Of a stretch of DNA of 64,000 nt, positions 34,354 to 46,200 are shown piece after piece. Within the stretch, counting starts at the first letter, position 1. The number at the start of each line of letters is the position of its first letter. Under the pieces are notes generated by a model. That model ran no database searches. It was given only the letters and a program-made list of their open reading frames with translations, and had not been told where the DNA came from. Source of the DNA: Enterobacter pseudoroggenkampii (GTDB lineage Bacteria; Pseudomonadota; Gammaproteobacteria; Enterobacterales; Enterobacteriaceae). The stretch spans positions 1,364,001-1,428,000 of the forward strand of contig NZ_JAPMLV010000001.1 of the NCBI RefSeq assembly GCF_026420145.1, written 5' to 3'. The position numbers and the translations under genes were made by a program.

Positions 34354-35097
34354 TTAATTCGCGCACACCGTGACCTGCAGTGCGCTATGGTCCCCAAGCT
34401 CAGGCCAGGGACGATCTAAAAAGAGTTGTTGAATGCTGGATAACCCGGATACCAGATACGGCTCGCAGCGGTTAATTTTCAGGTGATCCGCGACAATCCA
34501 GTGCGCATGGCTGGCGTCGAGCATCGCGCGTTTCACCTCGGCATCCGCTTCTTTACCGGCGCTCAACCCCAGTTCGGCATGAATGGCGCATGCCCCGAGG
34601 ATGGCGATATCTGCCCGATAGCGGGACAGTAAAGACAGCGTGGCGCTGCCGGCAAACAGGCGCTGCTTGTGGTCCCATTTTCCACCGAGCAGGATCAGCT
34701 CAACGTCTTCCCGGTCGCTAAAGTGCTGGGCGATATCCAGCGATGTGGTAATGACGGTGAGCGGCCCCTGAAGAAAGGTGGCGACGGCCATCACCGTGCT
34801 TCCGGCATCCAGAAACAGGGTGGAACCCGGTGGAACCCGCTGTGCGACCTGTTTACCCAGGCGCTGTTTGGTCTCTGGCAGCAGCGTATTGCGGCCCTGA
34901 CGGTTCATGGCGGAGAGGTTGAGCGCGATGGCTCCGCCGTGGTTTTTCTGCGCAAGGCCCTGGTTTTCCAGGTCGGTCAGATCCCGACGGATAGTATCGG
35001 CTGAAACCTGCAGCTTTTCGGCCAGGTCGGTGATGCTGGCCTGGCCATGCTCGCTGAGGATATCCAGGACGTAGCGTTGACGAGCGGTTTTGTGCAT
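34354..35097 (-). CDS. DeoR family transcriptional regulator, linked to ydgJ
   Basis: 247 residues from the ATG at 35097. The N-terminal DeoR helix-turn-helix is RQRYVLDILSEHGQASITDL with SADTIRRDLTDLENQG, and the C-terminal phosphosugar-sensing domain contains LFLDAGSTVMAVA, VITTSLDIA, ELILLGGKWDHKQRLFAG and the terminal IVADHLKINRCEP. DeoR regulators usually respond to a phosphorylated sugar and repress an adjacent catabolic operon. With ydgJ immediately downstream, a sugar-derived effector is likely. Confidence 0.9.
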   Translation of the reverse strand: MHKTARQRYVLDILSEHGQASITDLAEKLQVSADTIRRDLTDLENQGLAQKNHGGAIALNLSAMNRQGRNTLLPETKQRLGKQVAQRVPPGSTLFLDAGSTVMAVATFLQGPLTVITTSLDIAQHFSDREDVELILLGGKWDHKQRLFAGSATLSLLSRYRADIAILGACAIHAELGLSAGKEADAEVKRAMLDASHAHWIVADHLKINRCEPYLVSGLSSIQQLFLDRPWPELGDHSALQVTVCAN

Positions 35098-35836
35098 GTG
35101 AGTACATTCCTGCAAAATGTCGCAATAGTTTGCATAATACAGCATTTTGACGCAGAGAGAAGAGGATTGTGGTCATGACGATGTACAGCGGTGTGATGAT
35201 TCAGATAGGTGATTATTAAAATTTTATTAAGCAGGTATAAGGAAGCCGTTTTGAATGTTAATCACAATGTTATTGTTATGTTTTATTTAACGATTTGGGC
35301 TATGTAACCAACGTATTGTCATTGTGTGGTTTTAAATGCTGTTAAATTAAAATAATGCAGTTTTTAATTGCTTTAATTAGTTTTTTAAAAGCTTTTAATT
35401 TTAAATATACCCCTTTGGTTACTTAAATTGACATTTCTTTGAAAATCTTTGTGTCTGACCCGCTATGAAATTAACGCAAAAATGTGCACAGAAAGAATTA
35501 AGAATTTTCCTTAGATAACAGGAGGTTTATATGTTTCATCTGAAAGGAGACTTTTAGAGTTTTGTCCAGAAACCCCATGTTTTTTCTTACTTGTAACACC
35601 ACATTAACATTGTGGGTGTAGTGGGCTATACCACATTTTGTTATGCTGCTAACCAGTTTAAGAAATAAGTAAATTCTTAATTGAAATAAGACGCAGGCAG
35701 ATCTCATCTCCAATGGAAATGGGTATGGGGATTATTACCTAAAATTCAGCATGGTAGCTTAATAAGATATTTGTCTAATTATCTGTACCTCTTTTTGGGT
35801 ATTTGCTTGAGTATCACTCAGAGTCAGGGAGATAAC
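35098..35836. other. 739-bp AT-rich upstream region of the adhesin operon
   Basis: No ordinary gene. The part 35210-35510 is strikingly AT-rich, including long T and A tracts at 35356-35405, in contrast to the GC-rich genes on both sides; such DNA is often bound by H-NS. A TTGACA occurs at 35428 but no good -10 follows it. A strong AGGAGG with an 8-codon reading frame lies at 35520-35557. The hyphenated palindrome GTGG-N6-CCAC occurs near 35620. The operon start ATG at 35837 has AGGGAG upstream, so a long leader is likely. Confidence 0.55.
35531..35557 (+). CDS. Possible 8-residue leader peptide before adhesin operon
   Basis: ATG at 35531 follows a consensus AGGAGG (35520-35525) by five bases and encodes MFHLKGDF before TAG. 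It lies 279 bp upstream of the TolC-like gene. The ribosome site is the strongest in the region, which suggests real translation, but nothing else supports a function. Confidence 0.3.
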   Translation: MFHLKGDF

Positions 35837-37174
35837 ATGACGATATTACGAAAGCCTATGTTACGCCGATTTACAGCAGCACTGGCATTCATTTCATTAG
35901 CCATAAATACGGCGTACGCCAATAGTAGTCAGGTGGGAATTGCCCCGGTGGCAACCACAACCTTAAAAGAAAGTATTCTTTTTGCTATCGATCGCGATCC
36001 ATCAATTAGTCAGCAAGCCGCGCAATTAGGTATTGGCCAGGCACAAATAGATGAAGCGCGCAGCGGCTGGATGCCGCAAATATCGTTGAACGGGAGTACA
36101 GGGCACAGCCAGACCACCGATTCCAGCGGGTCGCTGAAGAATTCAGCCGCCTGGGGGCTGAGCCTGACGCAGTTGCTGTACGATTTTGGCAAGACCAACA
36201 ACAGCATTAGCCAGTCTTCCGCCCAGCGTGATAGCTACCGCTATCAGCTGATGGGCACGCTCTCGGACGTGGCGGAAAAAACGGCGCTGAGCTATGTAGA
36301 GGTCAAACGCTATTCCGATCTGCTGCAGGCGGCAAAGGAGAATGTCCTGGCGCTCAAAAACGTTGAGCAGTTGGCAAAGCTGCGCGCCGACGCGGGCGTG
36401 AGTTCGACCTCCGATGAGCTCCAGACCCGCACGCGTATTGCCGGCATGCAGGCGACGGTCGCGCAGTATAACGCCGCCTTAAACAGCGCGCGCGCAAGAC
36501 TTGCGGTATTAACGGGGATGCAGGCAGAAGCCTTTTCGCCAGTGCCTGCGAACCTCGCGGTTGAGCCAGATTCGCTCAACCGTATTGATTATTCGTTGAT
36601 ACCGGCTGTGATGGCCGCGCAGAACATGGAACGTTCGGCTCAGTATGGCGTGGAAACGGCGAAGTCCCAGCACTGGCCGACGTTAAGCCTGAAAGGGGGG
36701 CGCACCCGTTATGAATCGGACAACCGTTCATACTGGGACGACCAGATACAGCTCAATATCGATGCTCCGCTGTATCAGGGGGGCGCGGTTTCCGCTCGCG
36801 TTCGGCAGGCGGAAGGCGCACGGGCCATGGCCTCCTCTCAGGTCGATCAGGCGCGTTTCGATGTCCTGCAAAAAGCCTCCGTCGCGCAGGCGGACTGGAC
36901 CGGTGCACGGGGAAGAATGGAGGCCGGGAAACAGCAGCTGGAAAATGCGCTGCGCGCCCGCGATGTTTACAAAAATGAATACACCCTGAGCAAGCGGAGC
37001 ATTAACGATCTGCTCAGCGTTGAGCAGGATGTCTGGCAGGCCACGTCGGCGAAAATAATCGCTGAGTATGATGGCTGGAGTTCGGCAATTAATTATGCTT
37101 CCGCGGTTGATAATTTAATGCCGCTAATTGGAATAGAGAAAAACGCTGCCGCAAAATTACCTGACTTGAGTTAA
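35837..37174 (+). CDS. TolC-like outer membrane protein of adhesin type I secretion system
   Basis: 445 residues from the ATG at 35837 (AGGGAG upstream; 22 earlier codons are unsupported). Signal peptide with basic N-terminus and hydrophobic FTAALAFISLAINTAYA. The mature chain shows both TolC repeat halves: DEARSGWMPQISLNGSTGHS and TAKSQHWPTLSLKGGRT, each followed by LLYDFGKTNNSIS and DAPLYQGGAVSARVRQAEG, and ends with SINDLLSVEQDVW. It forms the outer-membrane tunnel for export of the giant adhesin encoded next, the LapE/BapB role. First gene of the operon. Confidence 0.93.
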   Translation: MTILRKPMLRRFTAALAFISLAINTAYANSSQVGIAPVATTTLKESILFAIDRDPSISQQAAQLGIGQAQIDEARSGWMPQISLNGSTGHSQTTDSSGSLKNSAAWGLSLTQLLYDFGKTNNSISQSSAQRDSYRYQLMGTLSDVAEKTALSYVEVKRYSDLLQAAKENVLALKNVEQLAKLRADAGVSSTSDELQTRTRIAGMQATVAQYNAALNSARARLAVLTGMQAEAFSPVPANLAVEPDSLNRIDYSLIPAVMAAQNMERSAQYGVETAKSQHWPTLSLKGGRTRYESDNRSYWDDQIQLNIDAPLYQGGAVSARVRQAEGARAMASSQVDQARFDVLQKASVAQADWTGARGRMEAGKQQLENALRARDVYKNEYTLSKRSINDLLSVEQDVWQATSAKIIAEYDGWSSAINYASAVDNLMPLIGIEKNAAAKLPDLS

Positions 37175-37295
37175 AAAAAGACGCGCAGTGTTGCGCAAAA
37201 ATAAGTCTGAAAATAATGGGTGTTTTTTCCCAGGGATAGCTACATCCGTCTGGTGGACATATCCACAGGAATCCGCACACCTGCAAGGAGAAGAA

Positions 37296-40200
37296 ATGAG
37301 TAACGTAAAGGTTGTTGATGTCATCATTCGCAAAACGGCGGAGAAAACGAAATTAACCGGCGAAGGAAATCTGTCAGTCTCTATTTCATCGCCGAGCGTG
37401 ATTGAAATCCAGGGTTCTGCTCAGGATGTGGCGCGTTATGTCCGCCAGGGGAAAGACCTCCTCATTTATATGAAAGATGGCAGCGTTATTCGCTGCAATA
37501 ACTATTTTGTCGAAGATCCAGAGACGCATAACCAGTCAGAACTGGTATTCAACGACCGTCAGGAACTGACACATATTTCTTTTGCCGATGCCGGGGAAGC
37601 GTCAGGCGTTGCGGTGACCGAGTTAACCGCGCAGGCCACACCGATTAGCAGCATTCAACCTTTCCTCGAGCAGGAAAGTGTTTTAAGCGACGCGCCGTGG
37701 GGCTGGATTGCGGGAGCTGCGTTAGGCGGCGGTGCCATCGGGGCACTGCTGGCAAACGGCGGTGACGGCGAGACGAAAACAAAAGTCATTGATAATACCA
37801 AAGAAGTTGAAAGCGCCACGCCGACCTTCCTGCTGTCGGATAAAGCGGGTGACAAGCAGGGCGTGCTGAGTGCAAACGAGATCACGGACGACAGCAACCC
37901 AACCTTTAGCGGTACCGGTCAGCCGGGCGCGACCATTCAGATCAAAGACAGCAGCGGCAGCACCATTGCCAGCACCATGGTCGGTAAAGACGGCACGTGG
38001 ACGGTAATATTACCGACCCAGACGGACGGGGAGCACACCTGGTCGGTCGTGCAGATCGACGGCAGTAAAACCACCTCTGCGGGCAGTATTACCGTGACGG
38101 TCTCTACCGCCGAGGCCGCCATTACGCTTGCCACCACGGCGGGCGATAACGTGCTGAACGCCAGCGAGCAATCTGCGGGCTTTACGCTCTCCGGTGCCAG
38201 CAAAAATCTGGCGCAGGGTACCGAACTCATCGTGACGCTGAACGGCAAAACCTACGCGGCTGAAGTTGGGGCAGACGGCGCGTGGAGTGTTAACGTACCT
38301 GCGGCAGACGCGCAGGCGCTGGGCGATGGTACCTGGACCGTCAACGTCAGCGGCAAAGACGCGGCGGGTAACACCGTCAGCGGAAGCCAGACGATTGGCG
38401 TGGATACCACCGCGCCAACCCTCTCTGTCGATACCCTCGCACAGGACAACATCATTAATGCGGCTGAGCATAATCAGCCGCTGACGCTAACCGGTAAAAC
38501 GAATGCGGAAGCCGGTCAGATCGTCACGGTCACCCTGAACGGTAAAAATTATAACGCCACGGTGGGCAGCGACGGCACCTGGTCCGTCACGCTGGAGGTG
38601 GGCGACGTGCAGGCGCTCAGCGAGGGCAATCACACCCTGACGGTGAACGTTAGCGACAAAGCGGGCAACGGCTCGTCCGTGACGGCAGATTTCACGGTGG
38701 ATACCGTCGCGCCGGTCGTCACCATCCATACCGTGGCGGGCGACGATATTCTCAATATCAGCGAGCAGGGTCAGGCGCACATCATTTCCGGCCAGGCGAG
38801 CGGTGCCGCCGCGGGCGATGTGGTCACCGTAACCCTTGGCGGTCAGACCTTCACCGGCGTGGTGCTGGCGGACGGCAGCTGGAGCGTGGGCGTTCCGGCG
38901 TCCGTGCTGGGCGCGCTGGGTGAAGGCAACCATACGATTTCAGTTTCCGTGACCGACGCGGCAGGCAACACCGGCAGCGCCACGCACGGCATTACGCTGA
39001 GTGGACATCCGCCAGAATTTACGATTGACGCCATCAGCCAGGATAACGTCCTGAATGCCCAGGAGGCGATGCAGCCGCTGAGCCTGACCGGCACCAGCAA
39101 CCTGCCGGACGGCACCACCGTCACCGTGACGCTGAACAACGTCAGCTATCAGGCCACCGTCGAAAACGGTATCTGGGCGGTCCAGGTGCCGGTGTCCGAC
39201 GTCCTGAATCTGGCGAACACGCTTTACACCGTCAGCGTCAGCGGCACCGACAGCGTGGGTAACAGCGGTTCTGCCGAAGCGAATCTGCTGGTGGATACCG
39301 TCCTTCCGCAGGTCATCATCAATACGTTTGCGGGCGACAACCTGGTCAATAACGCCGAAGCGGGCGTCGATCAAACCCTCAGCGGTCGCGTTACCGGCGC
39401 GGCGGCGGGTGATACCGTCTCCATCACCGCAGGCGGCAAGAGCTACACCGCAACGGTTGGCAGCGATCTGACCTGGAGCGTGAAGATCCCGTCAGCGGAT
39501 CTTCAGGCGTTCGGCGACGGCGATTTAACCTTCACCGCGTCGGTGACCAACGGGCACGGCAATACCGGCACCGGCGAGCGTGATATCAATATCAACGCGG
39601 AGCTGCCGGGTCTGCGCGTGAACACCATTTCCGGCGATGACGTGATCAACGCCATTGAGCAGCAGCAGGATCTGAGCGTCACCGGCTCCAGTACCCATCT
39701 GGCCCCGGGCACGCAGATTGTCGTCACCATCAACAACGTTGAGTACGTCACCGCGGTTAACGCCAGCGGCAACTGGCAGATCGGCGTTCCGGCGGCAGAC
39801 CTGCAGGCCTGGACGGCGGGCGGCATGACGGTGAGCGTCAGCGCGGTAGATGCCTGGGGCAATCCCGTTGCGGCTGAACACCCGATTGAACTCGATCTGA
39901 ACGCCGTGGCGGTCACCATTGATACCGTCTCCGGCGACGACCTGCTGAATGCGGCAGAAAAAGGCGGTGATTTAACCCTTTCCGGCCAGACGCAGGGCGT
40001 GGAAGCGGGGCAGACCGTGGTGGTGAAATTCGCTGACCAGACCTTTACCGCACAGGTGCAGCAGGATGGCTCCTGGAGCCTGACCGTACCCGCCAGCGCC
40101 ATGGAAACCCTGACCGACGGGCGCGCGCAGGTGAGCGTCAGCGTCACTAACGTCAGCGGCAACAGCGCGGACGCCTCGCGCGTTGTCACGGTGGATACGC

Positions 40201-43200
40201 AGCCACCGGCGATTACGCTCGATAACCTGACCGCCGACAACATCATTAATGCGGCAGAAGCGCAGCAGGATTTACTGTTAAGCGGCAGCAGCAGTGCGGA
40301 ACCCGGCCAGACTGTCACCGTGACGCTGAACGGCAAAACGTATCAGACCACGGTCCAGACGGACGGTAGTTGGCAGCTGAGCGTCCCGGCGGCTGACGTC
40401 GGCGCCCTGACGGACGGCATCGTTACCGTGACGGCAACCGTGAGCGACGTGGCGGGCAACAGCAGCAGCGCCGATCGCGTGGGTCTGGTGGATGCGACCG
40501 TACCGCAGGTGACCATTAATGACTTTGTCACCGACACTAACACCGTTAACCAGCTCGCCCATTCACAGGCGCAGATCCTGAGCGGCTCCGTCACCGGTGC
40601 GGCAGCGGGCGACCTTGTGACCATTACCATTAACAGCGTGGATTACACCACCGTGGTGGATGCGGCGGGCAACTGGAGCCTCGGCCTGCCGGCGTCCGTC
40701 GTTCAGGGGCTGACGGACGGCACATGGACCATTGACGTCTCCGTGACCGACCGATCCGGCAACACCGGAAGCAGTTCACTGGATGTGGTGGTGAATACCG
40801 TGACGCCTGTTATTGGTATCAGCACGCTGGCGGCGGACGACGTAATCAATGCGACCGAGAAGGGCGAAGATCTGCTGCTCTCCGGCACCAGCAACCAGCC
40901 GGAAGGCACGCGCGTCACCGTTAACCTGAACGGCATCAACTACACCGCCACCACTGACGCCAGCGGCAACTGGAGCGTGACCGTACCGGCCTCGGCCGTA
41001 AGCATCCTGGGAGAAGCTCATTACACCGTGACGGCGAGCGTCACGGATAGCGTAGGCAACAGCGCCTCAACCTCACACGATGTGCTGGTGGACAGCTCGC
41101 TGCCGGTGGTGACGATCGGCACGCTGGCGGGCGACAATATCGTTAACGCGGCGGAAGTGGCGGCAGGGCAAACCCTGTCCGGTAAGGTGACGAACGCGGC
41201 GGTAGGTGACACTGTCACGATTATCCTCGGCGGTCAGACTTACACGGCTACCGTGCAGGACGATCTCACCTGGAGCCTGCCGTTAAGCGAAAGCCAGTTA
41301 ACCGCGCTCGGCAATGGCGACCTCACCGTATCCGCCAGCGTGACCAACGCGCACGGTAATACCGGTTCTTCTTCTCTCGACTTCAGCATCGACGCCCAGC
41401 TTCCGGGACTGCGTATTGATACGGTCGCAGGTGACGACGTGATTAACGTCATCGAACACGCCCAGAATCTGATTGTCTCCGGCACCAGCACCGATCTGGC
41501 GGCGGGCAGCGCCGTCACCGTGACCATTAACGGCAAAGCGTATTCCGCAACGGTGCTGGCCGACGGCACCTGGCAGGCCGCGGTACCGGCGGCGGACGTG
41601 TCCCAGTGGGCGGATGGCTCGCTGGATATCAAGGCAAGCGCGCAGGATGCCTCCGGTAACCCGGTGACCATCGGCACCGTCGTGGACGTCGATCTCGCGC
41701 CGGTCGCCATCACCATCAGCAGCGTGACCGACGACAACGTGCTTAACGCGGCGGAAAAAGGCCAGGACCTGGTGCTGTCCGGCACCACCGCCAACGTGGA
41801 AGCGGGCCAGACCGTCACCATCATCATTGCAGGGAAAACGTACACCACGACGGTGGATGGCAACGGCGACTGGACCTGGACCGTTCCGGCTGCCGATCTG
41901 AGTGCCCTGAAGGACGGTGGCGCCAGCGTGCAGGTCAGCGTCACCAACGTGAACGGTAACGCGGCGTCTTCGGTGCAGGCATTCAGCGTCGACACCACCG
42001 CGCCGACGGTGACCATCAACACCATCAGCAATGACAATATGCTGAACGCGGCAGAGGCGGCGCAGGATCTGACCCTGAGCGGGACGTCTACTGCCGAAGC
42101 GGGCCAGACGGTCACCGTGACCTTCAACGGCAATCAGTACACCGCGCAGGTGCAGGCGGACGGCAGCTGGACGCTCGACGTTCCGGCGGCGGATCTGGCG
42201 GGCATCACCGACGGCAGCGCGGCGGTCACGGCGACCGTGTCCGATAAGGCAGGTAACCCGGCCAGCGCAGGTTCCTCGGTGCTGGTCGACACCACCGTGC
42301 CGCAGATTTCGTTCAACATCGTTGCGGGCGACGACATCGTGAATATTGCCGAGCACGGCCAGGCGCTGATCGTCTCCGGTAAGGTGACGGGCGCGCAGGC
42401 GGGCGACGTGATTACCGTGACCCTGAACGGCAAAGACTACACCGCTATGCTGGACGCGTCCGGCAGCTGGAGCGTGGGCGTTCCTGCGGCGGACGTGGGC
42501 GCGCTGGCAAACGGCGAGCAGACGATCTCTGCGACCCTCACCGACAAAGCCGGTAACAGCACCACCGCGACGCACGAGTTTGACGTCTCCCTGACCGCGC
42601 CGGTCATTGCCATTAATACCCTGGCGGTTGACGACGTGATCAACGCGACTGAGAAAGGCCAGGATCTGCAGGTGTCCGGCACCAGCAACCAGCCGGACGG
42701 AACCACCATTACGGTGACCCTGAACGGCATCAGCTATACGGCCACCGCCGACGCGAGCGGGAACTGGAGCGTGACCGTTCCGGCGGCAAACGTCTCTGCG
42801 CTGGGCGAAGCGAGCTACGCCGTGACGGCGAGCGTGACCGACAGCGCGGGGAACAGCGCGAGCACCGGCCACAGCGTGCTGGTCGACAGCGCGCTGCCGC
42901 AGGTCACCATCAACCCCGTCGCCACGGACGATGTCATTAACGCGGCGGAAGTGGCTAGCGGGCAGACCCTCAGCGGAAAAGTGAGCGGCGCAGCGAGCGG
43001 TGACACTGTCACTGTTTCAGTCGGTGGCAATACCTGGACCGCGACGGTTCAGGACGATCTGAGCTGGTCGGTCAACGTGCCGTCCTCGGTCTTAACCGCC
43101 ATCGGTAACGGCGATCTGACAGTGTCAGCCAGCGTCACCAACGGCCACGGCAACACCGGCACCGGCGAGCGCGACATCAGCATCGACGCAAACCTGCCGG

Positions 43201-46200
43201 GCCTGCGCGTCGATACCGTGGCAGGCGATGATGTGATCAATAGCATCGAACACGCTCAGAACCTGATTATCACCGGCTCAAGCGAAGGCCTGGCAGCGGG
43301 CGCGGCGCTGACGGTGACCGTCAACGGCAAAACCTACGCGGCAACCGTACTGGTGGACGGCACCTGGACGGCGGCCATTCCGGCGGCAGACGTCAGCGCG
43401 CTGAATGCGGGCACGGTTACCGTGACCGTGGAAGGCCAGAGCGCGGCGGGCAACCCGGTTTCCATCAGCCATGACGTGAAGGTCGATCTGGCGGCAGTCG
43501 CCATCAGCATTGACCCGATTGCTTCGGACGACGTGATTAACGCGGCGGAGAAAGGCGTGGACCTGGTGCTGTCCGGCTCCACCACCAACGTGGAAGAAAA
43601 CCAGACCGTTACCATCACCTTCGGCGGCAAGTCGTACACCGCGACGGTGGATGCCAGCGGCAACTGGACGGCGACCGTACCGTCCGCCGATTTGGGCAGC
43701 CTGAAGGACGGCGATGCCAGCGTGCAGGTGAGCGTCACCAACGTGAACGGCAACAGCGCGTCGGCAGGCCGCGAGTACAGCGTGGACGCGACCGCGCCGA
43801 CGGTGTCTATTGAAATTGTCAGCGACAACAACATCATCAATGCGGCCGAAGCGCAGCAGGATCTGGTGATTAACGGCGTGACCAACGCCGAAGCGGGCCA
43901 GACCGTCACCGTGACGCTGAACGGCGTGGACTACACCACCACCGTTCAGGCCAACGGCAGCTGGAGCGTGACCGTACCGTCCGCGGATCTGAGCGGTATT
44001 ACCGACGGGAACTACACCGTCAGCGCCGCCGTATCGGACAAAGCGGGCAACCCGGCCTCCGCGGATCGCGACGTGCTGGTGGATACCACCGTTCCACAGC
44101 TGACCATTAACACCGTATCCGACGACGACGTGATCAACAGCGCCGAGCATGCGCAGGCCCTGATTGTCACCGGTTCCGTGACGGGCGCGGCGGCGGGCGA
44201 CGTGGTCACGGTCACCCTCAACGGCAAATCGTACACCGCCACCCTGGACGCCTCCGGCAACTGGAGCGTGGGCGTGCCTGCGGCGGACGTCACCGCGCTG
44301 GCCGCCGGGGATTACACCATTACCGCGGCGCTGACCGATAAAGCGGGCAACAGCAACAGCGCCACGCACGGCGTGGCGGTGAACCTGACCGCGCCGGGGC
44401 TGACCATTGACACCGTTTCCGGTGACGATGTGATCAACAACACCGAGAAAACCCAGGATCTGACCCTCTCCGGTACGGCTTCCGGCCTGGCGGCAGGCGC
44501 GGTGGTGACCGTGATGCTGAACGGCAAAGCGTACAGCGCGCAGGTGGACGATAACGGAAAATGGACCACCACCGTTCCGGCGAGCGAAGTCGGTCAGTTG
44601 GGCGAGGCGCTTTATACCGTCACCGCCTCGGCAACGGACAGCGTCGGCAACAGCACCAGCGCGTCGCACACCGTAAACGTGGAGTCCGTTCTGCCGGGCG
44701 TGATCGTCAACACCATTGCGGGCGACGACGTCATTAACGCGGCGGAGCTTGCAGCCGGCCAGACCATCAGCGGTAAGGTGGTGAATGCCGAAGCGGGCAA
44801 CACCGTGACCGTGACGATTGGCGGTAATATCTACACCGCAACGGTGCAGAGCGATCTCACCTGGTCCGTTAACGTGCCGTCGGACGTGCTGACCGCGCTG
44901 GGCAACGGCGATTTGACCGTGTCAGCCAGCGTGACCAACGGCGTCGGCAACAGCGGATCCGCTGAGCGCGAGATCGTGATAGACGCTAACCTGCCGGGCC
45001 TGCGCGTGGATACCGTGGCGGGTGACGACGTGATCAACAGCATCGAACACGGGCAGAACCTGATTATCACCGGCACCAGCGAAGGGCTGGCGGCGGGGGC
45101 GGCGCTGACCGTGACCGTCAACGGCAAAACCTATCCGGCGACCGTGCTGGCGGACGGCACCTGGCGCGCGGCGATCCCGGCTGCGGACGTGGGTGCGCTG
45201 AATGCAGGCACGGTTACCGTGACCGTTGCGGGCCAGAGCAGCGCCGGTAACCCGGTTTCCATCAGCCATGATGTGACGGTGGATCTGGCGACCGTTGCCA
45301 TCAGCATCGATGCGATTGCTACCGACGACGTGATTAATGCCGCCGAGAAGGGCGCGGATCTGGTGCTCTCCGGGGCGACCTCGAACGTTGAGGAAAACCA
45401 GACCGTTACCATCACCTTCGGCGGCAAAAGCTACACCGCGACCGTAGGCGCCGATGGCAAATGGACGGCCACGGTGCCAGCCGCCGACCTGGCGGGTCTG
45501 AAAGACGGCGACGCCAGCGTGCAGGTGAGCGTCACCAACGTCAACGGCAACAGCGCCTCGGCAGGCCGCGAGTACAGCGTGGATGCGACCGCACCGTCGG
45601 TGACCATCAACACGCTGGCGACGGACGACATTCTGAATGCCACCGAAGCGAAGAGCGATCTGACCGTTTCCGGCACCAGCACCGCCGAAGCGGGCCAGAC
45701 GGTCACCGTATCGCTGAACGGTAAAGACTACACCACAACCGTCAGCGCAGACGGCAGCTGGACGCTGAACGTTCCAGCGGCGGATCTGGCTGGATTAACC
45801 GACGGCAGCGTGACCGTCACCGCATCGGTCAGCGATAAAGCGGGTAACCCGGCGTCCGTGGATCACAACCTGGCGGTAGACATCACCGCGCCTGCGGTGA
45901 CTATCAATACCGTTGCGGGCGACGACGTCATTAACATTGCAGAACACGGCCAGGCGCAAATCATCAGCGGCACCGCCACTGGCGCAGCAGCGGGCGATAA
46001 GGTCACCGTCACCATCGGCGGCCAGACGTACACCACCGTGCTGGACGCGGCGGGCAACTGGAGCGTCGGCGTCCCGGCCAGCGTGATTTCAGGCCTCAGC
46101 GACGGCACCGTGACCGTCACGGCGTCGGTCACCGACGCGGCGGGCAACACCGGCACCGGCACGCATAACGTGACCGTCGATACCGGCCTGCCGTCCGTGG

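Noticed and set aside
35498..35713. Minus-strand 71-residue frame in the AT-rich leader of the adhesin operon
   Set aside because: No convincing ribosome site and no domain; composition matches surrounding non-coding DNA.
35558..35836. c-di-GMP riboswitch in the adhesin leader
   Set aside because: None of the conserved GEMM-I or GEMM-II core segments could be recognised by eye.
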